Positions 1-11,017 of a DNA stretch of 64,000 bases are shown one piece after another (within the stretch, counting starts at the first letter, position 1; each line of letters begins with the position of its first letter). The DNA comes from Hypericum androsaemum (Eukaryota; Streptophyta; Magnoliopsida; Malpighiales; Hypericaceae). Both the position numbers and the translations under genes were made by a program. The notes under the pieces were generated by a model. It saw only the letters and a list, made by a program, of their open reading frames with translations. It had not been told where the DNA came from and did not search any database. The stretch covers positions 7,841,344-7,905,343 of the forward strand of contig OZ023190.1 of assembly GCA_963995505.1 (NCBI GenBank). The letters are read 5' to 3'.

Positions 1-1059
1 GGAAAACTAAAGTGAGAACTCTATAAAGTTTGGGAGAGCAAACAATAATTTTCTATAATTAGGGTAACTAGGGACATATTAGGGTTGAAAGCCTATATAA
101 ATAGGCCCTTAGGCCGTCCATTCTGGGAGCCTAATTAACACCCACGGATTTTCCTATCATTGTGAAGGTGAGGAGCAAAATCTGACTCAGGAAAAGGTGC
201 CAAGAGAGGACGAGATCGTCCGGGAATCGCTGTACGAGGAGGGTAAGTTACTAATACCTAGTAACCCATTTCTGAATGGTTCCTATTATAAGTCATGTAT
301 TTGCCTCTCAAACAAAAGGTGGAGAAGACGAATCTGTAAGTGGACGAGTCGAATTCGAGGGGGTCCAAGACAGATCATTGGATTAGGCTCAGGAAGGTTT
401 AAAGGGTTAGGAGCAACGTCAGGTAAGTGGGATTTGTGTCATCTCGTAGATCGAGGAGTTTAATTTCCCTGAGACGATCCATATCTCAGTCTGGAACATG
501 TATGGCTTGAGTTCGGGATCTGGCTTAAGCCGATCTCTTTACTGCTTGAAAAATCTGTTTTGATATTCTGATCTGGACTATGTTGAAACCGTATGCTATG
601 CTTCTGTCCGAATTCTGAATGTGGAAAAGTCGATTGCGTGTACTTATGTCTCCGAATTCTGATGAGTTATGTTAAGTATGTGATATGTAGTCGGTTAGGG
701 TAGTCAGATAGGATAGTCGGATAGGGTAGTCGGATAGGGAATACAATCGTGGATATGTTATGTTCTGAAATTCTGTCGTTGATTAGTTGGCTAGATAGTC
801 GGATAGGGATCTTTCGGTTTGCAAGGTGAAATCATTTTCCTGTGATTCATTTTCTGTGTTTCGTTCCACTTACTGAGTTTTTCAACTCACCCTAGTTGTA
901 TCTGTTTCAGATCGTTCAGGTGGGATCCAGGATCGGGAGTAGGGTGATTCATGTGCATGCATCAACACAAATTTCTGGCCAAATAATAAAGACTTTTGAA
1001 CTTTCAGCTTTTAGTATTTATTCAGATTTTTGAATATTTAAATCATGTTGGATGTTACA
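1..1059 (+). mobile_element. Right part of a Ty3/gypsy-type LTR (Tekay/Del-like), cut by the window edge
   Basis: The segment ends in GGATGTTACA at 1059, the usual 3' end of Tekay/Del-type plant LTRs, and holds a TATA box (TATATAAA near 94-101) about 965 bp before that end. Positions 690-740 contain five imperfect copies of a 13-bp unit of the form AGTCGGATAGGGT. The block with ACTGAG followed by TTTTTCAACTCACCC (near 870-892) has an inverted counterpart in the LTR at 3620-6062, so both belong to one broad family. No PBS, PPT or coding domain is attached. The short ORFs here are not coding. Confidence 0.5.
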
Positions 1060-1504
1060 GATTTCTCATTTTGGATCATCATTTCGTTTCCTAATAAAAG
1101 TCTGACGCCTTTCGGGGTAATTAATACCTCGGGCTTTGTCGCTTCTATTTCTGGGTCGCGACATTTTGATTTTTCAATTGCCAATCTAGAGAAATTGAGA
1201 TGTTTGTGAGGAAGTCCACCACCATTTTGTAATCCGATTCGATCATGGATTTCCCAAAATGATAGCACTGCTATATTAAGGTAGCAGCCTCACCAATTGC
1301 AAGTAATTTAGCATCAACAGCTGATGATAGGGGACCGCGAGAGTTCTGGCTTGAATGATCCTCCCCAGATGGCCTCTAACAACAATAGCAATGCCTACAG
1401 GTGTTGTTTTAGAGTTCGGGGAGGCATCCACGTCAACCTTGATGGTGTTATGGTTTGGTGGACGCCATCACCTAGAGCTGGCCATGCTTTGGGAATGATC
1501 AACT

Positions 1505-1844
1505 TGTTTTAGACATAAGAACTTCATGTATGTTATGAGCTTGGATAGTTGGTAGAATTTGAGGAAAGAAGTTGAGAAGAGAAAGATCTTGATAGAATTA
1601 GAGAGAGAAGTTGTGAACGTAGAAGAGAAGAAGGAGAATGTAGGAGATACTTCTTGATTATAATTCTTGATTATCAAACCCTAAGATGCGTGGGCATTAT
1701 ATAGCCAAACGCCTAACAGCTGAATAAGAAAACTAAATAAACCCTAATCTATTAAAGATAAAGTTCTAATTGAACGAAACAACTGAATAGAAATAACTAA
1801 ATAGGAAATAACAACTAACTAATGAAGTCTCTAGAATCCTAACA
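1505..1844 (-). mobile_element. LTR-like fragment with a TATA box
   Basis: On the minus strand the segment starts TGTTAGGATTC at 1844, contains GGCTATATAATGCC (TATA-like) near 1695-1708, and ends near 1505 in AAAACA. It separates two parts of the LINE relic. No target-site duplication was found, so it may be a decayed solo LTR of a copia element or only part of one. Confidence 0.3.
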
Positions 1845-1907
1845 ATATACTTATAGGAGCTTCTTGTCCATGTAAGGCGGGGATTGTGAGTGGTGCCTTA
1901 AAAACAA

Positions 1908-3074
1908 GAGATAATTACTCTCAGGATCCCAGGGTATAGTCAAATAGACTCTGAAGACCCTGTAGTTTCCCTACTAATTGCTGAGCCCCTGTAGTTTGTC
2001 TATTATTATACATTCGGGTCCCTCTAGCCGGAATCAGTAATTTTTCTGACGAATTCTCCGCCTGAAATGTCTAAAATGCTCCTAGGCATCTTCCTCATTC
2101 GTCCCCTCCTCTCTCTCCCCTCATCTTCAAACCTTCTTCGTCTTCAACCTCCCTCCCCTACTGTCCTCCTCCCCTTCTCTCTCTCACCAAAATAATCAAA
2201 ACTTCCTTCCTCTCTCTCTCTCTCTCTCCAACCACACCAACTTGCAAAATCAATTCCACGGTCCACCTTCCATCCCAAACCGCAAGCTTCCAAAAACTTA
2301 AATTATCATTATTCGGAGGAGGGGACGAAGGAGGAAGATGTGAGAGAGAAGGAGGAATCTCCAGCAGGGCACTGACCTCCACGTCATGTGAGTTCGGATC
2401 CTCCATGTCACCCGATTCAAACCGGAGAGAGAGAGAGAGAGAGAGAGAGCGACGATGACGAGCCGGTGCTCCCATTGCAGCCACGACGGGCACAACTACC
2501 AGACATGTTCGAACCGGGGTGTGAAGCTGTTTGGGGTCTGACTCACCGAAGGGTTATCGATCCGGAAGAGCGCTAGTATGGGGAACTTGAGCCATTACGC
2601 CGGGTTCGGTGGGGCCCTCGCGCCGGGCCTCGGGAATTCGGCTAGGTCTCCCGGTGGCGACACCCCCGATCACACCGCTGACGGGTACGGGTTCGAGGAC
2701 TTCGTGGCCAGCTCGTCTTCCAGCCGCGAGAGGAAGAAAGGTTTGAACTCGCTGCTAAAAGATCATCACTTTGGGTGTTTTAATTGTTGCTTCTATTTGG
2801 GTTTGATTAAAGTTTGGAGACGAAGAAGGTTTGAAGATGAGGGGAGAGAGAAGAGGGGACGAAGGAGGAAGATGTGAGAGAGGAGGAGGAAGATGCCTAG
2901 GGGCATTTTAGACATTTCAGGTACGGAGTTTGCCAGAAAAATAGTCGATTCCGGCTACAGGGACCCGAGTGTATAATAATAGCCAAACTATAGCGGCTTA
3001 GCAATTAGTAGGGAAACTACAGGGTCCTCAGAGTCTATTTTACTATACCCTGGGGTCCTGAGAGTAATTATCTC
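1908..3074. mobile_element. Pack-MULE-type element (1167 bp) with long terminal inverted repeats
   Basis: The left end GAGATAATTACTCTCAGGAT is the inverted copy of the right end. Similarity of the two arms continues inward to about 2150 on the left and from about 2816 on the right, so each TIR is roughly 240-260 bp. The element is flanked by a perfect 9-bp target-site duplication TAAAAACAA (1899-1907 and 3075-3083), the size expected of Mutator-like elements. There is no transposase. The centre holds a captured host gene fragment (separate entry, 2455-2740), which makes this a Pack-MULE. It sits inside a LINE relic. (CT)n at about 2211-2230 and (GA)n at about 2424-2449 are short microsatellites inside it. 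Confidence 0.85.
2455..2740 (+). pseudogene. Captured exon 1 of a MYB-type transcription factor gene (R1/SHAQKYF, MYBS3/KUA1-like)
   Basis: The reading frame from ATG 2455 begins MTSRCSHCSHDGHNYQTCSN, a CX2CX4HX4C zinc knuckle, then GVKLFGV, LSIRKSASMGNLSHYAG, SPGGDTPDHTADGYGFEDF and SSSSSRERKKG. This matches the N-terminal half of plant one-repeat MYB factors of the SHAQKYF type, in which exon 1 ends at RERKKG just before the MYB repeat. The fragment ends at exactly that point (AAAG followed by GT at 2741), so exon 1 and the start of intron 1 were captured from genomic DNA. One in-frame stop (TGA, 2539-2541) stands where a CGA Arg codon would fit; otherwise the frame is open. The DNA-binding repeat is absent, so the fragment could not encode a working factor. 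Confidence 0.8.
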
Positions 3075-4292
3075 TAAAAACAATGCTTATTCCTCGTCAG
3101 CCAAAGTTGCCAGCAAGTGAATGCAATCTTTGGCAGCACGTCAAGTTGATCAATTTCTTCCAGTCTTGATAATATGCAACAACCTGGTTTTCTTATCTGG
3201 AAACGGAGATGCATCTGGTTGTAGGCCAATTGATGATCTAAACCAAGTGGCCCTGGAGTGAGGACATAAGACCAACACATTTTCAATATCTTCCACTACA
3301 TCCTAGCAAATTTTGTAGCTTCGGTCCTCTATTTTTTGGTGTCTGGATAGGTTTTTTTAAAGTAAGGAGTACAACATTGGTTGCTATCCACATGAAGTTT
3401 CTGATTTTAGGGAAGGCGTGTAGCTTCCATAACCTGCACCAAAATTTCTCTGTCAGAGGACCCGGGTTGGCAAAATAAATCTTAATAGAATGATAGCCTT
3501 GTTCAACCGACTACTTCCCTAATTTTCAGGGACCCAAACAATGTTGTACCTGCTAATGCCTCTCTTAGAATGGATCTTAGTGATCTACATTTGGCAGACC
3601 ATTATACTAGTCCAATTTCATGTGACGACCCGAACTCAGGTCGGTGATCGGCGCTAAACTTCAACTCATGTTATTCACAAAATAAATCTAGCCAGCCTCT
3701 AACATATTCAAATTTATAATAATTATCCTTTAAACATAAAATTTAAAACCTAATGATCTTTAGTTTCATATTCCAAGTTTACAAAATATAAGCCAAGTTT
3801 TTTCTTTTTAATACATACTCCCAAGATCAAAAAATATCCTGTGACTACGGAGCTTCTAGATCAATGAGAAAAATACAAACTGGAGACCTCCAGACCAGTC
3901 CCGGAGAATCAAGCGGACTTAGTACGATCAGAATAGATCTTCGAACCAATACAACTCGTATTCGAGTTCCTACAAAACTGGTGAGAGGGGGTGAGTATTT
4001 TGGAACACTCAGTAAACAAATAAGATATGCGTCGCAATTTATTTAGGTACTCAATGCACAAACATACCTAAAACATGTATATAACTAACATGGCAAATAA
4101 ATTATGCGGAAATGTACATTGTTCAAAAGTCATACTTACCAGATGACCAAATATAGCATATAATCACAAAGTCACAGAAACATGAGCAAACTACGCAATT
4201 TGACACATGACACATAATTCCAATATCATATAAAAGAACTGACGAACATTCGGCAAGATCTAGATAGTGTCACTCTAACCCCGACACGAAGA

Positions 4293-4988
4293 TACCATAT
4301 CTCAAAGGCACCATCAACAACCAACCTCCTTGGCCAAATAGTTCTGCCCGCCAGAAGGTAACCATATCTAGGGGTGAGCAAGTCAACCGAACCAGACCGA
4401 ACCAGAAAAAATCGGACCGGACCGGAACCAAAATTTTAGGGATATTGCAAACCAGACCGGACCGTACCTACTCTGGTCCGGTCCATGTGCAGTCCGGTTC
4501 GACCAAAAACCAGACCGGATTACCAAAAACTGAACAAAAACTGGATTTCGGACCGGACCAAACCGGACCGGACCGGGAACCAGATTTTCGGTATTTTTAC
4601 AAATCGGACCGGACCATTTTTGCATTTGGTCCGGTTTGGTCCGGTTTTTTTGGTCTGGATTGGTTCGATTTGACAGTTTTCGGTTTGTTTGCTCACCCCT
4701 AACCATATCATATCAGACCAACCTCATCGGCCAAATAGTTCTGCCCGCCGTAGTCAACCATATCATATCAGACCAACCTCATCGGCCAAATAGTTCTGCT
4801 TGCCGTAGGCAACCATATCATATCAGACCAACCTCATCGGCTAAATAGTTCTGCCCGCCGTAGGCAACCATATCATATCAGACCAACCTCATCGGCCAAA
4901 TAGTTCCTCCCGGCGTAGGCAACCATATCATATCAGACCAACCTCATCGGCCAAATAGTTCTGCCCGCCGTAGGCAACCATATCATAT
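4293..4988. repeat. Tandem array of a 55-bp unit
   Basis: Five near-identical units start ACCATATCATATC at 4702, 4757, 4812, 4867 and 4922, spaced exactly 55 bp apart. A degenerate unit lies before 4369 and a partial one lies at 4977-4988. The unit carries ACCTCATCGG and GTTCTGCCCG blocks. The array belongs to the LTR at 3620-6062 and is split by a hAT MITE. Confidence 0.9.
4369..4701. mobile_element. hAT-type MITE (333 bp), CCGGACC-rich
   Basis: Terminal inverted repeats are TAGGGGTGAGCAA and its complement. The perfect 8-bp target-site duplication ACCATATC lies at 4361-4368 and 4702-4709, as expected of hAT transposases. The interior is rich in CCGGACC/GGTCCGG and reads open in several frames, which produces spurious ORFs. 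A second copy of the same length lies at 10685-11017. Confidence 0.85.
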
Positions 4989-6062
4989 CGCAGAGCTATC
5001 TATATTATATAGATATTCGTATCACATAAATTCATAGGCTCCAAATGAATCAAATAGGTCCAATGAACAAACCAACATCTCCAGTGCCCACTCGAGGCCA
5101 AATTAAGCAAACACTTATAAATCATAATGTCACATAATAATGCTCATATGAAAAATGCACAATATGCACTAACAATACCATATTCAAATCATAACAAATA
5201 AATAGAGTGCGCCAAATAAAGCACGAGTCACATATTATTTGTTTACCACTTTTTGTACGAAAGCTATCTGAATGAAGTGTCATTCCAGTACACAAATTTA
5301 GTCTCCTTGTTTAGTCTCTTCCAAAATATCCACAACCATATTTCAAGGCCCCGTAAACTTTCCCTATTTCTCTCTTGCTTTCTCGGTCGCTTCTCTCTTT
5401 ATTTTTTCTTCCTTTGATTTCTTTTTCCTTCTTTATAATTTTGGTCCATACATAGGTGAACAAGATGGAGCTCAATAACTTATATTGATCCCATCATGTT
5501 TCCACCGCCTCATATATTTAATTAATTTTACCTTTGTTGGCTGTCAAATTTTCAATCCACCCACGTTTCCTTTCTTCCTTTTTCATGGTAATCTTTTCCT
5601 TTATGTGCCACGTTTCTAACTACTTCACCTTTATCTAGTACTTAAATTTTTATAATCCTAGCTTTGTTTCTTTTTACCTTCCAACGTTTCAACTCTTCTT
5701 TTAAGTTCTAATTCTTATCCTTACTTTTTTTTACATCTCATCCTTGTTTGAAAAAGCTAACAAAAATTTAGTTCCATCCTTTTTTTTCCTTTCTATAACG
5801 AGACCAAGCCATATCCATTGATCCATTTAATAGTGGATTCCTAATTCACATGGCAAGCCTAAAGTTTACCACATTTGCTCTTTTTTTTAGTTTGCAAACT
5901 TAATATTATTGAGTACTTTAATTTAATTCGTACCAAATTAATTCTAAACACATTTCTAAAATTTCTCGATGAACAATTTTCATTATTATTCTTATCTTAC
6001 GAAATGAATTAACAAACTTGATTAAATCTAATTAAGCATAACTCACATGGCCGGATATTACA

Positions 6063-6830
6063 TTCCACCACAATTTTTTCAGGTCGGATGGATTGGTATG
6101 GCTCACACAAAATTTAACTCTTCATGTGAAGTCATATGCTGGAGTCGACTGGAGTTATTTGTTGTTTACAGCTTGTTGGTGGATATGGAAGTGGTAGAAT
6201 GAGGATGTTTTTGGCAGGGCTGATCAAGATAATGGGGTTGTATGGCAAAGGGGGTTGTACTGCGATGATTCGATCTCAAGCTGAGGATTATGCTAGGGCT
6301 TAGCAAGCGCAAAAATTCTGCAGGTTGTTGTTCCGTTGCGGTCAAGGAACCTGGTGGTATGGAGTCCCCCGAGAAATGGGAGGGTAAAGTTGAATACGAT
6401 TGGTACTTCTAAGGGTAATCCTGGACCAGCAGGTGGTGGTGGGGTCATCTGGGACTTTAGAGGCTTCAGATGTGCGGTGTTTGTTAATATTACCGGTGTT
6501 TGCAACTCTCTGACCTTAGAGCTTTGGAAAATTTGGCCAGGCCTCCAATTTGCTTGAAACAAGGGGTTCAAGCAGATGATTGTCGAGACAGATTCGCAGG
6601 TGGCAGGAAATGTCTTACTGAGGAAATAGTGGTGAAACACCCACTATCATTCCTTGTGATTAGTTATCGTAATTTCATTCGGCGTCACTAACATATCAAG
6701 GTCCAGCATTATTTACGGGAGGAAAATATGATTGCTGATTGTCTATTTAATTATGCTCTCTCCTTTGATTTTTGTATCATGTTTTGGAGGATCCCTCTTG
6801 GTTATTTTTCTTTGTTTTTGTATGACTGAA
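6063..6830 (+). pseudogene. LINE RNase H domain relic
   Basis: The plus strand encodes, with stops and frameshifts, YLLFTACWWIWKW followed by NEDVFGR (RT to RNase H linker), then WSPPRNGRVKLNTIGTSKGN with GPAGGGGVIWDFRG, VFVNITGVCNSLTLELW, and near 6690-6780 a REENMIADCLFNYA segment. The order matches the RVT_3 RNase H domain at the C-terminus of plant L1-type LINEs. At the first catalytic position Asp is replaced (NTIG where NTDG is usual). The strand is opposite to the LINE relic at 1060-3619. Confidence 0.65.
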
Positions 6831-7986
6831 TGGAAGTTGGTGTTTCAAGACTTGCCTTTTTGTAATTGACATGCTATGAATGAAGGAGTGTGTAAAACTC
6901 ACCAAGTTTACCGTAAAAAATATAAGTTAAACCACGTGTCCACCAAATGTAGCAGAAGGATTAAACCACAGAATATTTAAGTACATTTTTCCAAAATTTC
7001 ACTATAACAGGATTCTGAGCATTTTCTTAAACTTTAATAAATTTACATTGGTTAGAGCATACTTGATAATATAATTACACGTAAAAAAGTCAGCAATCTA
7101 CTTTTCTACCTGGCATCATATTTTAGTATCAACAAATATAAATTATGAGCATGATACCTTAATGGCCCATTGGCTTCAAATTGATAGGATACAATACTAA
7201 ATAGTTTTTTGGTGGCCGAAAGTTGAGTCACATGTCAACCTGTCGGCTGTCCTTACCTCTTATATAGTGAAAAAAATCCCAAAAATCTCAAATTCTGTAT
7301 TATCAAATGATACATCAAAAAAATGTAAGTAACTACAAACTCCAAATACAAGCAGGAAAGTTTGAAAAGGACCAAAAGCTAAAAGATGATAAAGATTAAT
7401 TAAGTCATAAAATCAGCACACGCATTAACTCGGCTATTACAAGACAAGTTGTGATACAAGTTTTCTCCGTTTCCCGTATGTCGTGGAGGGAAACAATACC
7501 GTGGAGCATTATCTCCACATGTATATATGCTGAGAAACATTTTTTAAAAGGAATACCGTGGAGCATTAACACCATATATGTATGTTCTGCATGATTAAGT
7601 ATCATTTGTCTTTGACAATTATTATTACGTCTCATCGTCGCCAATGTTTATAAGAGTGAATCAGATTTATCTCTATTTCTCGAACCAACCAATGTGACCA
7701 GTTTGAAACTGATTTTTTTTAAATAAATATATTATTAATTCTATTTAGCATTAAATTTTAAAATAATTCAAAATATTCTTCAATTTTGTTACAAAACTTA
7801 TTATTTACAAATATCAAAATCTTAATTTAATCATTTGTATCTAAAGAAAATGATTTTTTAAGAATAATCTCTCTGGATTTGGACCGGCCAATTTAGTTGT
7901 GTGAACTAGCTAGTCTTCGTAGAAAATTTTCTGTTTAAATGATGATAGTTTTGGGATGGATCGGGAGTTGATTAGGAATCTAGCTA
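6831..7986. other. AT-rich intergenic stretch, nothing recognised
   Basis: I see no gene or bounded element here. Two copies of a short block AATACCGTGGAGCATTA lie near 7493-7510 and 7551-7568. The ORF in this area has no recognisable domain. Confidence 0.5.
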
Positions 7987-9324
7987 CAGTAGAACCTCTT
8001 TAAATTAATATTATCGTAAAATTTTAATAATTTAGAGAGGTCTTTTAATTAATTGATAAATTAATTAAAATTTGTATTTTATATATAACAAACTTAATTT
8101 TATTTACATAGGTAAATGCATGAATATAGAATACTAAGGACTTGAAGCTATTTCAATGTGTTAAAACTAAATGTATATTCAATGGATTGAATTATTAGAA
8201 ACTTTAACTTTTTATTGAATAACTAGATTCAAGTTCCTGGTATTTTATCCAAAAGAATTCTTATATAAACAAAAGAAAAAGGTTCCATAAATCATACCCA
8301 ACAATACAATGGCTTGCCGTCTAAAAGGTGTCAAGAAAATAACCATGATAGACTAAATACATAAGGCTATACGTAAGGCCTTATGTGAGAACAAAAAAAT
8401 CACTAAACATGTACCCAAAAAGATTTACAATAGTGGCTTGATGGGAATTTTCAGAAAAAAATTAGTCAAGGTACAATATCAACTACACTTAAGAGGTCAT
8501 CTTAGTACCTTTCGGCTGACTTAGAAAAAGAAGGAATACTAAGAGACACAAACATGCAAACTTTCCAGAAATAAAAAAAGTTGTTTATGAGTGGTTTCTT
8601 CAATACCAAAATCGTGTGAATATAACAGGAAAGCTACTTTCGTAGAAGGCAAGAGAGACACTGAATACAACAGCCTTCTGAGTTGTATAACTTTTCTCAA
8701 GGTTGACCTAGGAAGTTTAATCTAAGACATGGTATCAAGTCTTTTCGTCGTTGCGGAGAAAGTGGCTCCGTTGAGACACATGAAATGGAAAACCAATTGG
8801 AGTTTATAAGAGAAAAATAAACAAGTTCCCTATTAAAAGATGTTTCTAGTATGGATGAAACTATTTTTTTTTATATGTTACAAGCTGATCATTCCCTTGC
8901 AACAAAGCAATTGGAAGGGAAAAAACTAGATTAAAAAAGTCTTACAATTTTTATCTGCTGTAATAATAGTGTCGACAACTCTTTATAATTTTTTACTTCA
9001 GTTTGAGAACATCATACCAGAGTTGTTGGATGCCGTGAAAAGTTAGAGATGAAATTTATTTTTATTTAAATTTCAATAAAAGACAAACAAAAATATATAC
9101 ATATTTTTCTAAATTATCCTAGCTATCTCTATAATTGTAGGAGATTATTAATTTATTATGGTTATGAGATCAACAGATTTATATAATGGTGTTCAGAAAA
9201 AATATTATCTTATTATTTTATCAAAATTATTAATTTACATATAAGGCCCAACTTGGGACCTGAGAAAACTATATCTTAGAGAAATTATTGATTTATCGAA
9301 TATTAATTTAAAAAAGTTCTACTG
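7987..9324 (+). mobile_element. Relic of a Tc1/mariner-superfamily pogo-type element (Emigrant/Lemi1-like), 1338 bp
   Basis: The left end CAGTAGAACCTCTTTAAATT and the inverted right end CAGTAGAACTTTTTTAAATT match each other and the known Emigrant/Lemi1 terminus (CAGTAAAACCTCTATAAATT). TA precedes the left end; the right flank is TT, so one copy of the TA duplication has decayed. The interior holds a transposase relic (separate entry). Confidence 0.75.
8310..8990 (+). pseudogene. Pogo-type transposase relic (CENP-B/Tc5 HTH plus start of DDE domain)
   Basis: Joining frames by eye gives an N-terminal MACRLKGVKKITMID, then VVYEWFLQYQNRVNITGKLL near 8580-8640 (Tc5/CENP-B type HTH), HGIKSFRRCGESGSVETHE-like residues near 8730-8785, and DVSSMDETIFFYMLQADHSL then ATKQLEGKK near 8840-8930. 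The last block contains the first catalytic Asp of the DDE_1 triad in the usual MDET context. Many stops and frameshifts show that the gene is dead. Known family: pogo-like transposases such as Arabidopsis Lemi1. The later part of the DDE domain is not recognisable before the right TIR. Confidence 0.7.
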
Positions 9325-10684
9325 TTTTTGATAAAATTGGAAGATTGCCATTTATTAGTAGTTTATGAATAGTTCCTAGTATCAAGAGGTAAGGTTCTTT
9401 TGTAATTTATTTTGGTTGTAAGAAATTAAGTAATTTTTTAACTTTAATATAAATTTATTTTGCTTAGTAATTATGTGAAAAACGAAAGATTTCATCTAAC
9501 TAAAAATATATGAGGAGATTTTGAATTTTACGGGTACTGCGAATGAACAGTATAGACTTAGTCAAATGAATAGTATAGACTTAGTCTTTAAATTTTAGAA
9601 ATTTGGTTGTTCTATAATTTGTTAGTTAATTTTATCAAATACATTCTTCAATCTGCTATTTGTCAAAATAAACTTGCTATCTATTTCGTCAAATAGATCG
9701 ATAGTCTAATTTCTCGGAACATCGGTTGGACCATGTTTTGATTGTAACTAACGTAATACATTTTACCAAAACCATGAATCGAAATGGGAAAAATGGTTGT
9801 AGATAAAGGAGCTTCACGTGGGAGTCAGATTCAGAACGGACACAGATAGGGGGCTTCTGCACATTACAAGAATGAATCTTGACCATTGATTTTGATGATT
9901 AGGCGCGCGTCAGAGATCTGACAGTAGTAATTCGTCAGGGTTATTTTCGTCTTTCACACCCTCACTCATTTTCTATTCTCTTTCCTCCACACTCACTATC
10001 TCTCCTCTGTCCTCCACACTCACTATCTCTCCTCTTTCCTCCCTCTCCCTTCTTTCCTTCATCAACGACGCCATCTCCCATCTCTACTTCACGTCCACTC
10101 CATGCCATCATCTCGGACTGCATCCCGCCATCGGCTGCAAATATTTGGTCGTCTGGTAGCCTCACTTTGACTTCCTCTAGCCCGATCTCTCTCCATCTCT
10201 CTCCTCCAAGCACACAATGGGGGAGGACGACGCTAGTGAAAGGAAGATGCAGCTGGAGAAGAGAGAAGACAGCTGTGATGCAAAGCAGATATAGCACCGG
10301 TGGCGGCTTCTTGGACATTAAGCGATCGATCTGAGACTCCGACTGTGGTTGAAGTCCTCCTGAACGGAGAGCGGGACGAGTAGGCGCTCGATCCCGACAT
10401 CCTGGCTTCTCCGGGCTCTCCGACGGGTCATGATTGAAGTGGCAGAGATGGATCTGAGATTTCGACAGCAGTTGGAGTCCTCCTGGACGGTGAACTCTAT
10501 GGTAGGGACTGCGGTGAGTTACCGCACTTTGATCTCTCTGTACCTATAATTAGTTAGTTAGTTATCTTTTCTATTTGGGTCAGAACCAGACAACTGTCCT
10601 CCACCTTATCGCCGACGCTGCTGAACTCACTCTCTTCTTCTTCTTTAATATAATTATGATATTTTAAATTCCACTAGTAGGCAG
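9325..10684. other. Intergenic stretch without a recognised gene
   Basis: A tandem duplication of a 27-28-bp unit around CCTCCACACTCACTATCTCTCC lies at about 9982-10035. Two similar blocks (CTGAGACTCCGACTGTGG and CTGAGATTTCGACAGCAG, each followed by GTCCTCCTG) lie near 10331-10362 and 10451-10488. The minus-strand ORF at 9962-10318 is built on this low-complexity DNA and has no domain I recognise. Confidence 0.4.
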
Positions 10685-11017
10685 TAGGGTGAGCAAACAA
10701 ACCAAAAATCATAAAACCAAACCAAACCGGACCAAAAAAATGGACCAAACTAGAACAAATAAAAAAATAGTCCAGTCCGGTCCACGAAATACCCAAAATC
10801 TGATTTCTGGTCTGGTCCAGTCTGGTTTGGTCCGGTCCAAAACCCAGTTTTTGTTCAATTTTGTTACTCTAGTCCAGTTTTTGGTTGGACCAGACTGGAC
10901 CCAGACCAGACGAGAGTGGGTACGGTCCAGTCCGGTTCGTAATATTCCTAAAATTCCAGTTCTGGTCCGGTCTAGTTTTTTCGATTTGGTCCATTCCGGT
11001 TGACTTGCTCACCCCTA
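10685..11017. mobile_element. hAT-type MITE (333 bp), second copy of the CCGGACC family
   Basis: It starts TAGGGTGAGCAAACAAACC and ends in the inverted GGTTGACTTGCTCACCCCTA. Flanking 8-mers GTAGGCAG and GTGGACAG differ at two positions, fitting a decayed 8-bp duplication. Length and interior (GGTCCGGTC repeats) match the copy at 4369-4701, but divergence from it is clear. Confidence 0.75.

Larger units (their letters stand above)
1899..3083. repeat. 9-bp target-site duplication TAAAAACAA around the Pack-MULE
   Basis: Copies at 1899-1907 and 3075-3083 are identical and directly abut the two TIR ends. Nine base pairs is the normal duplication of Mutator-superfamily transposases. Confidence 0.85.
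1060..3619 (-). pseudogene. LINE (L1-type) relic: zinc-binding RT region and RNase H, interrupted by two insertions
   Basis: Read on the minus strand, about 3470-3090 gives a degraded zf-RVT stretch (LWKLHAFPKIRNFMW followed by IAFTCWQLWLTRNKHCF), the segment that links reverse transcriptase to RNase H in plant LINEs. After the Pack-MULE (1908-3074) and an LTR-like piece (about 1505-1844), positions 1490-1065 resume with the RNase H start KVDVDASPNS, then GIAIVVRGHLG and an ESD-type segment. Stops and frameshifts occur throughout and no RT core is left. Known family: non-LTR retrotransposons with a C-terminal RVT_3 RNase H. The pairing of the two halves as one element is an inference from order and strand. 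Confidence 0.5.
3620..6062 (-). mobile_element. Probable solo LTR, Ty3/gypsy Tekay/Del-like, with later insertions
   Basis: On the minus strand the block begins TGTAATATCCGGCC (6062) and ends GGGTCGTCACA (3620), the 5' TG...CA 3' ends typical of Tekay/Del-type LTRs. Flanking 5-mers are TTTCA on the left and TTCCA on the right, one mismatch apart, which fits an old duplication. No internal domain, PBS or PPT is attached, so a solo LTR left by LTR-LTR recombination is the simplest reading. It contains a 55-bp tandem array and a hAT MITE (separate entries) and AT-rich, T-rich low-complexity DNA at about 5330-5960. An alternative is a truncated single LTR. Confidence 0.5.

Noticed and set aside
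1..500. ORF 197-463 with splice-donor-like GGTAAGT sites as a host exon
   Set aside because: Lies in an LTR; no protein similarity recognised.
4383..4848. Overlapping ORFs on both strands with PDRTGP-type repeats
   Set aside because: Caused by CCGGACC repeats of a hAT MITE and the adjoining 55-bp array.
4293..4988. Regular direct repeats that could suggest a CRISPR array
   Set aside because: The units are contiguous with no unique spacers, and the genome is a plant nucleus.
9962..10318. Minus-strand ORF of 118 codons
   Set aside because: Built on tandem CCTCCACACTCACTATC repeats, no domain, start and stop context arbitrary; possible gene fragment but not supportable.
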